From contig JAFGJX010000119.1 in assembly GCA_016928865.1 (NCBI GenBank), positions 1 through 51,113 on the forward strand: DNA of 51,113 bases. Reading direction: 5' to 3'. Below, piece by piece: positions 17,389-26,722 of the stretch. The DNA is from Spirochaetota bacterium (lineage in GTDB: Bacteria > Spirochaetota > UBA4802 > UBA5550). The stretch's first letter is position 1. Every line of letters begins with the position of its first letter. The translations under genes and the position numbers were made by a program. The notes under the pieces were generated by a model. That model was not told where the DNA came from. It saw nothing but the letters and a program-made list of their open reading frames with translations, and did not search any database.

Positions 17389-19863
17389 ATGGCAGAAAAA
17401 GAGAGAGATTACAATTTTAGCGGGATCGAGCTGAAATGGCAGAAACACTGGGCGGAGTCAAATGCCTTCCTGAGCAGGAAGGACCCGACAAAGAAGAAAT
17501 ATTACGTGCTGGAGATGTTCCCCTATCCCTCGGGCCGCCTCCACATGGGGCACGTGCGGAATTACACGATCGGCGATCTTGTCGCCCGCTTCATGAAGAT
17601 GAAGGGCTTCAACGTGTTCCATCCCATGGGATGGGATTCATTCGGGCTTCCGGCCGAAAACGCCGCCATCAAGAACAATATCCCTCCGTTCCGGTGGACA
17701 GCGGACAATATCGACTACATGAAAAATCAGCTCAACAGAATGGGCTTTTCCTACGACTGGACCCGCGAGGCAGCGACCTACAAGCCGGAATATTACCAGT
17801 GGAACCAGTGGATGTTCCTGAAGATGTACGAGAAGGGCCTTGCCTATAAGAAGAAGGCGCCGGTCAACTGGTGCGAGACCTGCAAGACCGTGCTCGCAAA
17901 CGAGCAGGCGGAAGGGGGCATCTGCTGGCGCTGCGAAAGCGAGGTGACGCAGAAGGAGCTGGAGCAATGGTTTTTTAAAATAACCGATTACGCGGACGAT
18001 TTATTGAAGGGCCACGAGGCGCTTGCCGGCACATGGCCCGAACAGGTGCTCACCATGCAGAAGAACTGGATCGGCAGGTCAACCGGCCTCCGGATCAACT
18101 TCAGGCTCGCAAGCGGTGAGGACTTCCCGATCTACACCACCAGGCCGGATACCGTGTACGGCGTGACCTTCATGGTGATCGCGCCGGAGCATCCGCTCCT
18201 TGAGCGTGTCACGGACCCGAAGGTGAAAGAGTTTATCGCCCGCATACGAAACCAGTCGATGTTCGACCGCATGTCGGACGACAAGGAAAAGGAGGGGATT
18301 GACACCGGGCTCAAGATTGTTAACCCCTTCAACGGCGACATCGTGCCCCTGTACGTGGGCAACTTCGTGCTCATGGGGTACGGCACCGGCGCGATCATGG
18401 CGGTGCCGGCGCACGATACCCGGGACTTCGCGTTCGCGAAAAAATTCGGCATCCCGGTGAAGCTCGTCATCGACAACCCGAAGGCGCCGATCGACGTGAA
18501 CGCGATGCAGGATGCCTATGTCGACGAGGGCGTGTGTGTGAACTCGGCGCAGTTCAACGGCCTCCCCAATATGGAAGCGATTGAGAAGATATCAGACTAT
18601 GCGGAGCAGCAGGGCTTCGGGAAGCGTGAGGTCAACTTCAGAATCCGCGACTGGCTCGTTTCCCGCCAGCGGTACTGGGGCTGCCCCATTCCCATGGTCT
18701 ACTGCGAGAAATGCGGCATCGTGCCCGTTCCTGAGAAGGACCTGCCGGTGCTGCTCCCCACCGATGTCGATTTCAGGGGCGATTCGCAGTCGCCGCTCAT
18801 CCAGATGGACGGCTTCAGGGACACGAAATGTCCGAAGTGCGGCGGCAGGGCGCGCCGGGAGACCGACACCATGGACACTTTCGTCGATTCGTCCTGGTAC
18901 TATGCCAAGTTCACCTCGCCGGGTTCGAAGGATATATTCGACCGGGACGAGGTCGGATACTGGATGCCGGTGGACCAGTACATCGGCGGAATCGAGCATG
19001 CGGTGCTCCATCTCCTCTACGCACGCTTTTTCTCCATGGTCATGAACGATATGGGGCTCCTTAAAACGAGGGAGCCGTTCACGAGCCTTCTCACGCAGGG
19101 TATGGTAATCAAGGACGGCGCCAAGATGAGCAAATCCAAGGGTAACGTGGTTGACCCGGACGCCATCATCGAAAAGTACGGGGCGGACACGGTGCGCCTG
19201 TTCATGCTCTTCACCGCGCCGCCGCAAAAGCAGCTGGAGTGGTCCGACAAGGGCGTCGAGGGCTGCTTCCGCTTTATCGGCCGCATCTGGCGCTTTGTCA
19301 ACCGGTATGCCGGGCTGTATGAGCGGGCCGCTTCGCCTGACGGCATGGATCTCGGCGCGGCGCTCCAGAAGGTGCGACGCGAGCTGCACCTGACCATCAA
19401 GTCCGTGACCTATGACATCAATGAGCGGATGCAGTACAATACAGCCATTGCGCGCATGATGGAGCTCGTGAACACCCTGTATCTGGTCGACGAGAAGGAG
19501 TTCGCAACGCCGGAAGGAAGGGCGGTCCTCTCCGAGGTTTTCAATTCGCTCCTTCCCATGCTCTCTCCCTTGATACCGCACGTTGCGGCGGAGCTGTGGG
19601 AGATGCTTGGAAACAGGCAGCAGCTCCACGACATGCCCTGGCCCGCCTGCATGGAGTCGCTGGCGAGGCGGGACGAAGTGGAGATCGTGTTTCAGGTCAA
19701 CGGAAAGATCCGCGCCAAGGAACAGGTGAGCGCCGATATCACTAAAGAGGAAATGGAAAAGATGGCGCGGGGGCACGAGAAGGTGAAGGACTTCATCGAA
19801 GGGAAGAGCGTGAAGAAGGTGATCGTTGTCCCGGGCAAGCTCGTTAATATCGTAATCCAGTAG
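17389..19863 (+). CDS. leuS: Leucyl-tRNA synthetase
   Basis: An 824-residue class I aminoacyl-tRNA synthetase charging tRNA-Leu. It has the HIGH signature HMGH (52-55) within PYPSGRLHMGHVRNY, and KMSKS at 579-583. A zinc-knuckle-like CETC...CWRC lies near residue 165. The CP1 editing domain contains the TTRPDTVYG threonine-rich region and the AHDTRD aspartate motif; a second CPKC lies near 483. A C-terminal anticodon-binding and extension region ends FIEGKSVKKVIVVPGKLVNIV. Length is normal for the bacterial type. Start at 17389 is chosen for its GAGGTG ribosome site and alignment with family N-termini; the frame is open 165 bases upstream. Confidence 0.98.
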   Translation: MAEKERDYNFSGIELKWQKHWAESNAFLSRKDPTKKKYYVLEMFPYPSGRLHMGHVRNYTIGDLVARFMKMKGFNVFHPMGWDSFGLPAENAAIKNNIPPFRWTADNIDYMKNQLNRMGFSYDWTREAATYKPEYYQWNQWMFLKMYEKGLAYKKKAPVNWCETCKTVLANEQAEGGICWRCESEVTQKELEQWFFKITDYADDLLKGHEALAGTWPEQVLTMQKNWIGRSTGLRINFRLASGEDFPIYTTRPDTVYGVTFMVIAPEHPLLERVTDPKVKEFIARIRNQSMFDRMSDDKEKEGIDTGLKIVNPFNGDIVPLYVGNFVLMGYGTGAIMAVPAHDTRDFAFAKKFGIPVKLVIDNPKAPIDVNAMQDAYVDEGVCVNSAQFNGLPNMEAIEKISDYAEQQGFGKREVNFRIRDWLVSRQRYWGCPIPMVYCEKCGIVPVPEKDLPVLLPTDVDFRGDSQSPLIQMDGFRDTKCPKCGGRARRETDTMDTFVDSSWYYAKFTSPGSKDIFDRDEVGYWMPVDQYIGGIEHAVLHLLYARFFSMVMNDMGLLKTREPFTSLLTQGMVIKDGAKMSKSKGNVVDPDAIIEKYGADTVRLFMLFTAPPQKQLEWSDKGVEGCFRFIGRIWRFVNRYAGLYERAASPDGMDLGAALQKVRRELHLTIKSVTYDINERMQYNTAIARMMELVNTLYLVDEKEFATPEGRAVLSEVFNSLLPMLSPLIPHVAAELWEMLGNRQQLHDMPWPACMESLARRDEVEIVFQVNGKIRAKEQVSADITKEEMEKMARGHEKVKDFIEGKSVKKVIVVPGKLVNIVIQ

Positions 19864-19896
19864 CCATGTGCGGCCTCTGCATGAAGCATGGCGCGG

Positions 19897-19924
19897 GGGG
19901 CAGGAGATAGCCCCTCTTTTTGTT
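19897..19924 (+). terminator. Rho-independent terminator after leuS
   Basis: GGGGC (19897-19901), an eight-base loop and GCCCC (19910-19914) are followed by TCTTTTTGTT. It begins 33 bases after the leuS stop. Confidence 0.6.
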
Positions 19925-19985
19925 GCTTGATTTTTCCGGGCGGCCGTGCATACTGTCTTTATCCAATTATCCCGACGGTGTTATT

Positions 19986-20657
19986 ATGATTGATAACGAA
20001 CGCATCAAAAAGATGGCCGTGCCTGTCGCCATCGGCATTGTTTTTACCCTGCTGGTTCTTATCGTAATAACGGTCTCGGCCGGATACGACGTGCTGGTGA
20101 AGGAGACCTCCGGTTTTTACCGTGCGCGGTCCCTCTTCATCGCCGGGAACGTCATTATCTGCTCCCGCGATCCGGAATTCCATGCCACGAAAAGAGAGGC
20201 GCTCGACACCACAGAGGAAAACTGGAGCCTGTACATCTCGACGATGAAGGATGTCGAGGCCATAGAGTTTTACCGGGACGACGATGACTCTGACCCGGCC
20301 CTGGGAGAATGGAAGGCCACGCTCAGGGATTACGTTGGCGATTACCAGATAAATGCGGCAGGGAACCGGGGCTTTCTTTCGCTGCGCGCCGGCGGAGGAC
20401 GTGTTTACGGGACAGTTCGCTTCCCTGACTGGGGCAGGGGCGCCACCGAATACCTGAAGAGCCTGCAGATCGGAGGGGGAAAAATATATTTTATCCGGTC
20501 CGTGACCACGGCCCAGGAACTGAAGCGGGTGGGCGGAAACGCTTATTTTGTGCAGCGCTATTCAGGCGAGTATATCAAGAGCGGCCGGATGATCAAGGGG
20601 TACTACACCGTTTACGGCGCGCGAAAGGAATGGGAAGCCATCAAGACCAGCAGGTAG
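19986..20657 (+). CDS. Membrane-anchored protein of unknown function
   Basis: A 223-residue protein. After a charged start (MIDNERIKKMA) one strong hydrophobic segment spans about residues 9-30 and probably anchors a periplasmic domain. The remainder is soluble, with glycine-rich turns (RAGGGRVYGTVRFPDWGRG) suggesting a beta structure. The ATG at 19986 is chosen because an upstream TTG would add residues overlapping the leuS terminator. The ribosome site is weak. Its stop is 10 bases before the next gene, so they are probably co-transcribed. No family recognised. Confidence 0.6.
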   Translation: MIDNERIKKMAVPVAIGIVFTLLVLIVITVSAGYDVLVKETSGFYRARSLFIAGNVIICSRDPEFHATKREALDTTEENWSLYISTMKDVEAIEFYRDDDDSDPALGEWKATLRDYVGDYQINAAGNRGFLSLRAGGGRVYGTVRFPDWGRGATEYLKSLQIGGGKIYFIRSVTTAQELKRVGGNAYFVQRYSGEYIKSGRMIKGYYTVYGARKEWEAIKTSR

Positions 20658-20667
20658 CGGAAGAGGC

Positions 20668-21045
20668 ATGGCGGAAAAGAAACCATATGCATATTACAAG
20701 TTCATCGGCGTGAAGTCCTTCACGAAGCTGCTGGAGGATTCCGGGATCGGGTATCTCCTGTTCGATGATCCGGCGGTCCCGCGGCTGTTCGATGAGCGGA
20801 CGGACTACTTTAACCCCGCGGAAGATTCCATCGCGGTCGGAAAGTGCACCCAAGACGGCGTCGAGGTCTATTTTGCCGAGTTCGGCATAAAGATAACCAA
20901 AAGCTTTCGCTCGTACATCGTCTTTATCTATGATCACCATCCTACATTCGAAGACCTGGACGGGTCTGCCGCTGATATCGACGGGCTCATTCAGCAGCAC
21001 CTCGAGGGCGTCGACCTTTCAGGGATACAGGGTGAAGCAAATTGA
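20668..21045 (+). CDS. Small soluble protein of unknown function
   Basis: A 125-residue protein with a good GAAGAGG ribosome site. It has no signal peptide, membrane segment or cysteine pair; one cysteine lies near residue 61. The N-terminal YAYYKFIGVKSFTKLLEDSG and the central YFNPAEDSIAVGKC have no match I recognise. It is closely downstream of the anchored protein gene and convergent with the outer-membrane barrel gene. Confidence 0.55.
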   Translation: MAEKKPYAYYKFIGVKSFTKLLEDSGIGYLLFDDPAVPRLFDERTDYFNPAEDSIAVGKCTQDGVEVYFAEFGIKITKSFRSYIVFIYDHHPTFEDLDGSAADIDGLIQQHLEGVDLSGIQGEAN

Positions 21046-21066
21046 GCCGGCTGCAGCAGGGCGGCT

Positions 21067-22566
21067 CTAAAAGACGTAACTCCCCGAGGCGTAAAACAGG
21101 TAGTTCTTGCGGAACTCTGTAAAATCCGAAAATTTATCATTGAAGGTGAAGGCGCCCATCATGCCGACGCTGAAATCGAGGTTTTCATACGCGTTGATGC
21201 TGATCGAGGGCGCCCAGAAAATACTCTGGCCCTGGATATCGGCGATAGTGAAGAATTCACCCCTGACCAGGGGGTGAAAGTCATAGCCGAGAGCGACCGC
21301 CAGGTAGTGCTGATTGACGGTAAGGAACTGGTTGGCCAGCTGAAGATGGGTCTTCTGGTCCATCGCGTTGAACTGCTTCGCATAGAACGCCATCTTCATG
21401 TCCCTGCTGTAGTTGACCGCTTTCTGGTTATAAAAGTATTCAACCAGGAAAAAGACCCCGACTTTGAAGGTGTATTCATAGCCCGCGTTGGCAGTGAAGA
21501 ACACGGGGCTTGACATGTTGTTGCCCGGAATCATGTAGCGGACCGGATACCATGGATCTTCTTCCTCGAGATACGGATCGCCCGCCTGGCTTACCATAAC
21601 GCTTCCCCGGAGCATCCCGTCAAAGACGATCGAGGCGAAATCGAAGCCGGCAAGTCCCCGCCGGGTGACATATCCGCCCAGGATGGCGATATCGGTGTCC
21701 TTGATGGAGGTCTTTGCGCGCAGGACGTAATTGCAGTCCTTGACGTTTACATGCTGAATTTTATCATTGCTTTTCTTCAGGTCCACGATAGCCGATATTT
21801 CGGTTTTATCGTCCGGAAAGAAATCAAGCCTGACCGCGTCGGTCCCCTTCTGCTCGTCGCCGCTCTCAATAAAGGTGGGTGATATCGGGCTCAGGATGTC
21901 GAGCGGGTTCCAGAGCTTGCCGCTCCCGAAGCGTATCTGCTGCCTGCCGACCGTGGCGGTGAAATGGTCAACCGCCACCTTTACATAGGCACGGTGTATC
22001 TTTGTCCGGTAAAAGACCTCGTCGCCGCGGTAGGGCTCCCAGCTTATGTGCAGCAGGTCGTTATATGTCGCCGAGCGCCAGTAGCTCTTGAAGTAAAGGC
22101 TTTTTCCGTAATTGCTTGCGATCAGCTCGTTGTCGTAGTCCACCCTGACAGTCAGGATGTTCCCGTACCGGAATTCGGGCGACAGCCGCACCCGGGTAAG
22201 GTTCGCGGAAAGGTTTTTCTGCGAAGAAACAAGAGGGTTCTGGCTGAAAAAATTGTCAGTACGATGAAAGGAAAACAGGTTTTTGATCTGTCCCTTGAAC
22301 TTGAACCGGGCTTTTCGTGTATCGTCCAGAAGGTCTTCGCTTTCATCTGCGGTTCCTGCGAGCGTCTCCGGCTCCGTGCTTTCCCGCTCGGGCTGCTTGA
22401 CGTCTGCATCCTTTCCCTGAGAATAATCCAGTCCGTTGTCGGAAATCCTGATTACCTCGCCGGTCTTCTTCTCTGCCCTTGCGGGGAACGGGATTACTAC
22501 GGCGATAATGGCGCTTGATGCGAGAAGTGCCAGCAGCGATGTCAGGATGGTGCGTATAGAGGTCAT
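21067..22566 (-). CDS. Outer-membrane beta-barrel protein of the transport operon
   Basis: A 499-residue protein with a Sec signal peptide (hydrophobic core TSLLALLASSAIIAVVIP, cleavage after ARA). A polar, acidic linker to about residue 80 is followed by long alternating beta strands with aromatic girdles. The sequence GRQQIRFGSGKLWNPLDILSP is a conserved type of turn in porin-like barrels. It ends in YLFYASGSYVF, with the terminal Phe favoured by the BAM machinery. Its start is five bases after the ATPase stop. Position as last gene of the TetR operon suggests it is the outer-membrane acceptor or exit for whatever the ABC complex and LolA-like carrier move. Substrate unknown. Confidence 0.8.
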   Translation of the reverse strand: MTSIRTILTSLLALLASSAIIAVVIPFPARAEKKTGEVIRISDNGLDYSQGKDADVKQPERESTEPETLAGTADESEDLLDDTRKARFKFKGQIKNLFSFHRTDNFFSQNPLVSSQKNLSANLTRVRLSPEFRYGNILTVRVDYDNELIASNYGKSLYFKSYWRSATYNDLLHISWEPYRGDEVFYRTKIHRAYVKVAVDHFTATVGRQQIRFGSGKLWNPLDILSPISPTFIESGDEQKGTDAVRLDFFPDDKTEISAIVDLKKSNDKIQHVNVKDCNYVLRAKTSIKDTDIAILGGYVTRRGLAGFDFASIVFDGMLRGSVMVSQAGDPYLEEEDPWYPVRYMIPGNNMSSPVFFTANAGYEYTFKVGVFFLVEYFYNQKAVNYSRDMKMAFYAKQFNAMDQKTHLQLANQFLTVNQHYLAVALGYDFHPLVRGEFFTIADIQGQSIFWAPSISINAYENLDFSVGMMGAFTFNDKFSDFTEFRKNYLFYASGSYVF

Positions 22567-22571
22567 GTGGA

Positions 22572-23300
22572 TTATCTCTGTTTTTTCAATTTTTTTTCAG
22601 CGCTTTCTTTCAGGCTCTTCTTTTTTTTATCGGAAGCGATCATGCCGTCCGTGAGGCTGATGAGGCGCTCGGCGTATTCCATCACCATGCGGTCGTGGGT
22701 TGAGAATAAGAAGGTGATGTTTTTCTTGTGGTTCAGGTCGTGCATCAGGTCGAGCAGGCCGGCCCCGGTCTTCTGGTCCAGGTTTGCCGTTGGCTCATCC
22801 GCGAGTACGAGTTCCGGCTCAGATACGATGGCCCGCGCCACCGCCACCCGTTGCTGCTGGCCGCCGGAAAGCTCCTTGGGGCGTCGGTCGATTTCCTTTG
22901 CCAGCCCGACTTCTTTCAGGATGCGGCGGGAGCGATCGCGGCGTTCGCTCTTTCCCACCCCCTGCAGGAGGAGAATGTACTCCACGTTTTCAAGCGCGGT
23001 CAGGACCGGGATCAGGTTATAGGCCTGGAAGATGAAGCCGATGCTGTTCAGGCGCATGTCGGAGAGCTCCTTCGCCGACATGCCGGCCAGGTTGTTTCCC
23101 GCGACCGTAAGGGTCCCGTCGGTGGGGATGTCCAGGCCGCCGATGAGGTTCAGGAGGGTGGTCTTCCCCGAACCGGAGGGGCCCGCGATTGCGGTGAACT
23201 CGCCGCGCCTGACCGACAGGTCGATGCCGCGAAGGGCGTGAACTTCGAGGCCCTCCCCGTCATAGTTTTTTATCAGGCTTTTAATGGTGATGATTTCCAT
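22572..23300 (-). CDS. ABC transporter ATP-binding protein (LolD/MacB type)
   Basis: A 242-residue ATPase with Walker A GPSGSGKTT, Q-loop (IFQAYNLIPVLTALENV), signature LSGGQQQRVAVARAI, Walker B ELVLADEPTANLD and the H-loop STHD. This is the MacB/LolD/FtsE-type sequence that partners FtsX-fold permeases. A lysine-rich C-terminal tail (about 20 residues) is unusual. It has a strong GGAGG ribosome site. With the two permeases upstream it should form a mechanotransmission-type ABC complex on the inner membrane. Confidence 0.95.
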   Translation of the reverse strand: MEIITIKSLIKNYDGEGLEVHALRGIDLSVRRGEFTAIAGPSGSGKTTLLNLIGGLDIPTDGTLTVAGNNLAGMSAKELSDMRLNSIGFIFQAYNLIPVLTALENVEYILLLQGVGKSERRDRSRRILKEVGLAKEIDRRPKELSGGQQQRVAVARAIVSEPELVLADEPTANLDQKTGAGLLDLMHDLNHKKNITFLFSTHDRMVMEYAERLISLTDGMIASDKKKKSLKESAEKKLKKQR

Positions 23301-23371
23301 GTCATCTCCTCCCTCGAGAAATGGCGATACATCTATGTATCGCAGGCGGTTGGCTGTTTTTAAGCAAACCG

Positions 23372-24607
23372 CTAGACATAGTGAAGCGCATCAAGCGGCT
23401 TGATACGCGCCGCCTTTACCGCGGGGTATATCGCCGCGATGCAGGTCGTGAGCTCCACGACCAGTATGGTTATTATATAGTCCTTCGGGTACAGGAAGGG
23501 ATAGATTATGCTCCCTGCCCCCCACTGCCGCATTGCATCCATGAAGAGAGAAAAGTCAAGCCCGGTAAACTGAAGCACCTGTAGCAGTATTACACCGCAC
23601 ACAATGCCGGCGGTCAGCCCCACGAGACCGAGATTGACGGCCTCGAACATGATGATGAAAAAGATCTGCGAGGGGCGTGTCCCGATCGATTTCATGACGC
23701 CGATTTCATGAAATCGTTCCATGATCGACATGATCAGGGTGTTCGCGATGGAGAAGACGACGGTTATGAAAAAAATCGCGTAGTAGATATACAGCATCGA
23801 GTCTATCATCCTGACTGCGCTTACGAGATTTGGCGCCATGTCCTTCCAGGTCATGACTTCAAGTGAAGCGTCGCCAATGGCGGCCGTCAGGCGCGGCTTG
23901 ATCGAATCGACCGCCTCCTTTCCCGTGGCAACGACCATGATCTCGGATATGTTGTTGCCCAGGCCGGTGATATTCTGGAGGCGTTTGATTCCCATATACG
24001 CGACCGAGTTGTCATAGTCCGCGACAGGGGTCTGGAAGAGCCCCCGCACCGTGAGCCCAACGCCGGCCATTTCGCTTTTGCTGTCCTGCAGGATGAGCAC
24101 AATCTTGTCTCCCACCAGGACGTCAAGCTTTTCCGCAAGCGACTTTGATATCATGATCTCGTTTGCATCGGGATCATCGAGGAACGAGCCCCCTTCATCG
24201 GCGAGGGTGTATTCGTTCATCTTCGAAACTTTTTTCTCCAGCTCCGGGTAAACGCCGAGTACAATCAGTCCGCGCGAGGATTCGCCGGTGCGTATCATGG
24301 CAAATGCCTTGACGCGCGGAGCGGAGGCCACGATATCCGGATCGCTCTTCATCGCCCGCAGAATGCGCTGGTCCGGATAAAAGTTCGTCTCCAGCTTCAT
24401 GTTCTCGAAGAAACCTTTCTTATGCACGACAAGGTGGCCGAGCTTTGTGCTGATGCTGTTGTCGAGCATCTGGGTTATGATCCCGTTCATCAGGCCCAGG
24501 GCGAACATCATCATCAACACCCCCAGGGTGATGGAAAAGATAACAACGAGCGACCGGCGCTTTTGCCGCCACAGGTTTCTCCATCCCAGCATGATAAACG
24601 TCTTCAT
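23372..24607 (-). CDS. FtsX/LolE-type ABC transporter permease
   Basis: A 411-residue inner-membrane protein with the typical layout. There is one N-terminal helix after WRNLWRQKRRSLVVIFSITL, a large periplasmic domain (about 45-270), then three C-terminal helices. The family motif ERFHEIGVMKSIGTRP lies between helices 2 and 3, and the end reads ARIKPLDALHYV. Its partner permease lies 14 bases upstream. The two permeases share architecture but differ in sequence, consistent with a heterodimer like LolC/LolE. Confidence 0.92.
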   Translation of the reverse strand: MKTFIMLGWRNLWRQKRRSLVVIFSITLGVLMMMFALGLMNGIITQMLDNSISTKLGHLVVHKKGFFENMKLETNFYPDQRILRAMKSDPDIVASAPRVKAFAMIRTGESSRGLIVLGVYPELEKKVSKMNEYTLADEGGSFLDDPDANEIMISKSLAEKLDVLVGDKIVLILQDSKSEMAGVGLTVRGLFQTPVADYDNSVAYMGIKRLQNITGLGNNISEIMVVATGKEAVDSIKPRLTAAIGDASLEVMTWKDMAPNLVSAVRMIDSMLYIYYAIFFITVVFSIANTLIMSIMERFHEIGVMKSIGTRPSQIFFIIMFEAVNLGLVGLTAGIVCGVILLQVLQFTGLDFSLFMDAMRQWGAGSIIYPFLYPKDYIITILVVELTTCIAAIYPAVKAARIKPLDALHYV

Positions 24608-24621
24608 CGCATATCCTCCTG

Positions 24622-25872
24622 TTACAGCTGCCGTATCGCCTTGAGCGGATTGAGTTTTGCGGCCCGCCGCGCGGGCGCTATGGAAAATAGCACGCCGAAG
24701 AGGAACGTCAGCAACGACGTGAAGACGACATTTGACACGGTCAGCTTCGCCGGAAAGACCGTCGTGACCATCGCGAACTGCTCCAGCTCCTTCTGGTAGC
24801 CGGAGAAGTCAAAGGGGTGGATGTAGAAATAATAGCCTAACCCGGAGCCCACCGCGGCACCCAGCAGGACTCCCATCAGTGAGATAAACATCGATTCGAA
24901 AAGGACCATGGTCACGATCTGCCGCGGCCTGGTCCCGATCGCCATCATGATGCCCAGCTCCCGGGTCCGCTCGAACACCGACATCTGCACGGTGTTGAGC
25001 ACGCCGAACGCGGTTATGAGGAGGAGTATGAAGTAGAATATGTATCCGAACAGCTTGTCCATGACGATGGCCTGGATGAGCTCCGGCGTGAGCTCGTCCC
25101 AGCCCATGACCTCAAGCCGCTCCGATTCGGGGAGCGCCCTGATCTCATCCCTCGTTTTCTCCATATCGGACGTATTTTTCACTCTGACAACGATGGAGGT
25201 AAGGTACCCCATCATGGTAAAGGTCTCCACCGCCTGCGCCATCGGCATGATGATCAAGGCCTGGTCGTACCGGGGGTTCAGGGTCCTGAATATGCCGACA
25301 ATCTCGAAATTTCCCGCCGCGATCGAGCCGTCGAACCCCTGGGAGATCATTGCGATGCTGTCGCCGACCTTTGCGTCCAGGTTCTTGGCCAGGGTGGCGC
25401 CGATGATTATCCTCATGCCATCATCGGGCGTGAGGTATCTGCCGCCGGGCTTGATCGTCGTATGAAGGGTGCTCACCTTTTTTTCGCGCTCCGGCTCCAC
25501 GGCCTGAATGAGCGTGCCGAAGGTGTTGTTTTTGAAAGAGACGAGTCCGGCGGCGTGTACCCTCCGGGATGTGGCGGCGATTCCGCTGTTTTTGTCCAGA
25601 TAGGACTGGAGCGGCTCGCCAGGGATGAAAGCGTAATCTATGCTCTGGTTGTCCCAGAAGCCCTTTTCATGGATCTGAATGTGCCCCGTATTAGCGGCGA
25701 TGGAATCCTCGATCATTTTTTCATAGCTCCCGTCCTGCGTGGCGCGGAAGAAGATGATCATCGAGCAACCGACCATGATGGTGAGAAGCGTCAGGATGGT
25801 ACGGCGCTTGTTCTTCCACACGTTACGCCATGCGAGCATGACCTCGATGGATGATTCCTTGAAGAGCTTCAT
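24622..25872 (-). CDS. FtsX/LolC-type ABC transporter permease
   Basis: A 416-residue permease with an N-terminal WRNVWKNKRRTILTLLTIMVG segment, a periplasmic domain (about 45-270) and three C-terminal helices. The coupling motif ERTRELGIMMAIGTRP is present and the C-terminus reads AKLNPLKAIRQL. It starts five bases after the LolA-like gene stop. LolCDE, MacB and other lipid-export systems share this fold, so the substrate cannot be read from the permease alone. Confidence 0.92.
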   Translation of the reverse strand: MKLFKESSIEVMLAWRNVWKNKRRTILTLLTIMVGCSMIIFFRATQDGSYEKMIEDSIAANTGHIQIHEKGFWDNQSIDYAFIPGEPLQSYLDKNSGIAATSRRVHAAGLVSFKNNTFGTLIQAVEPEREKKVSTLHTTIKPGGRYLTPDDGMRIIIGATLAKNLDAKVGDSIAMISQGFDGSIAAGNFEIVGIFRTLNPRYDQALIIMPMAQAVETFTMMGYLTSIVVRVKNTSDMEKTRDEIRALPESERLEVMGWDELTPELIQAIVMDKLFGYIFYFILLLITAFGVLNTVQMSVFERTRELGIMMAIGTRPRQIVTMVLFESMFISLMGVLLGAAVGSGLGYYFYIHPFDFSGYQKELEQFAMVTTVFPAKLTVSNVVFTSLLTFLFGVLFSIAPARRAAKLNPLKAIRQL

Positions 25873-25877
25873 GGGCC

Positions 25878-26663
25878 CTATCTCCTTTTGAGATTCTGCA
25901 GCGAGAAAATGCTGTTGTCTATCCGCGCGTTGAACTTGACGTCCTTGATAACCAGCATCGTATACTCGTCGGACTTCTCTTCATGCTGTCTCCGCTTCTT
26001 GAAGGTGACCATCTTCATGACAGTCGGAATGACCCGGTCGTGCATCAGCTTGAAATCGCTGCAGGTGAGCATCTTCTTCAGCTTTCCATGCTGGTCGTAG
26101 AACTCCTGCTTCACCGGGAGGCAGTCCTTGACGCGGGCGTAATAGATAAGCTTGCCCCATACAACCGCCGCGTCGGGCTTCGGCGTCATGATGATCCGGT
26201 AGCACTCTTCGCCATTGACGGTCCTGGTGCCGTCAAGCGCATGGATATAGTCTTCGACGATGCTCGATTCCTTGACGATGTCGTCGTTGGTGAAGTCGGA
26301 ACCCATCCAGGACTGGAGCATCATGGAGGGATGTATTTTCATTTCCTTGCCGATGTCGGGATTGTAGTGCCACATCAGCTTATCAGACTGGATCATGAGA
26401 AAGCGGTTGCCCGCGTCTTTTTTCGGGGCCAGTATCTCAGCGAATGATTTTTTTGCCACGCGGTTATCCCAGCTTTTCATCTTCATGGTGCGCGTCCACC
26501 GGCGCGTCTTGATGGTCATCTCCATCAGTGCGATCTGGGTATCGCCGCGGACCGCCCTGTCGGATTTATCGATGATCTCCATGGCGGTGAGGGCGAACGC
26601 GGACAGGTACAGCGCCGGCACCGCGAGCAGCGTTGCAATGATAGCAGGGAATATTTTTTTCAT
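25878..26663 (-). CDS. Periplasmic LolA-like 'outer membrane lipoprotein-sorting protein'
   Basis: A 261-residue secreted protein. Start MKKIFPAII is chosen for its GGAGGAG ribosome site; the frame is open 36 bases upstream. A signal peptide (about residues 1-25) precedes DRAVRGDTQIALMEMTI and the beta-rich KFLMIQSDKLMWHYNPDIGK-like stretch. WMGSDFTNDD is a hallmark of the LolA-like family annotated as outer membrane lipoprotein-sorting protein. Such proteins have the LolA/LolB half-barrel fold that shields acyl chains or sterols in the periplasm. Its neighbours make it the likely shuttle between the ABC complex and the barrel. Confidence 0.85.
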   Translation of the reverse strand: MKKIFPAIIATLLAVPALYLSAFALTAMEIIDKSDRAVRGDTQIALMEMTIKTRRWTRTMKMKSWDNRVAKKSFAEILAPKKDAGNRFLMIQSDKLMWHYNPDIGKEMKIHPSMMLQSWMGSDFTNDDIVKESSIVEDYIHALDGTRTVNGEECYRIIMTPKPDAAVVWGKLIYYARVKDCLPVKQEFYDQHGKLKKMLTCSDFKLMHDRVIPTVMKMVTFKKRRQHEEKSDEYTMLVIKDVKFNARIDNSIFSLQNLKRR

Positions 26664-26722
26664 GATGTTCTCCTCCATTCTGAGTAAGATCCGGACCACC
26701 TGTAATTTGGCTGGTCGATCCG

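Noticed and set aside
18592..19776. 394-codon open frame on the minus strand
   Set aside because: Fully antisense to the catalytic and C-terminal parts of leuS; arises from high-GC codon bias and has no domain or ribosome site.
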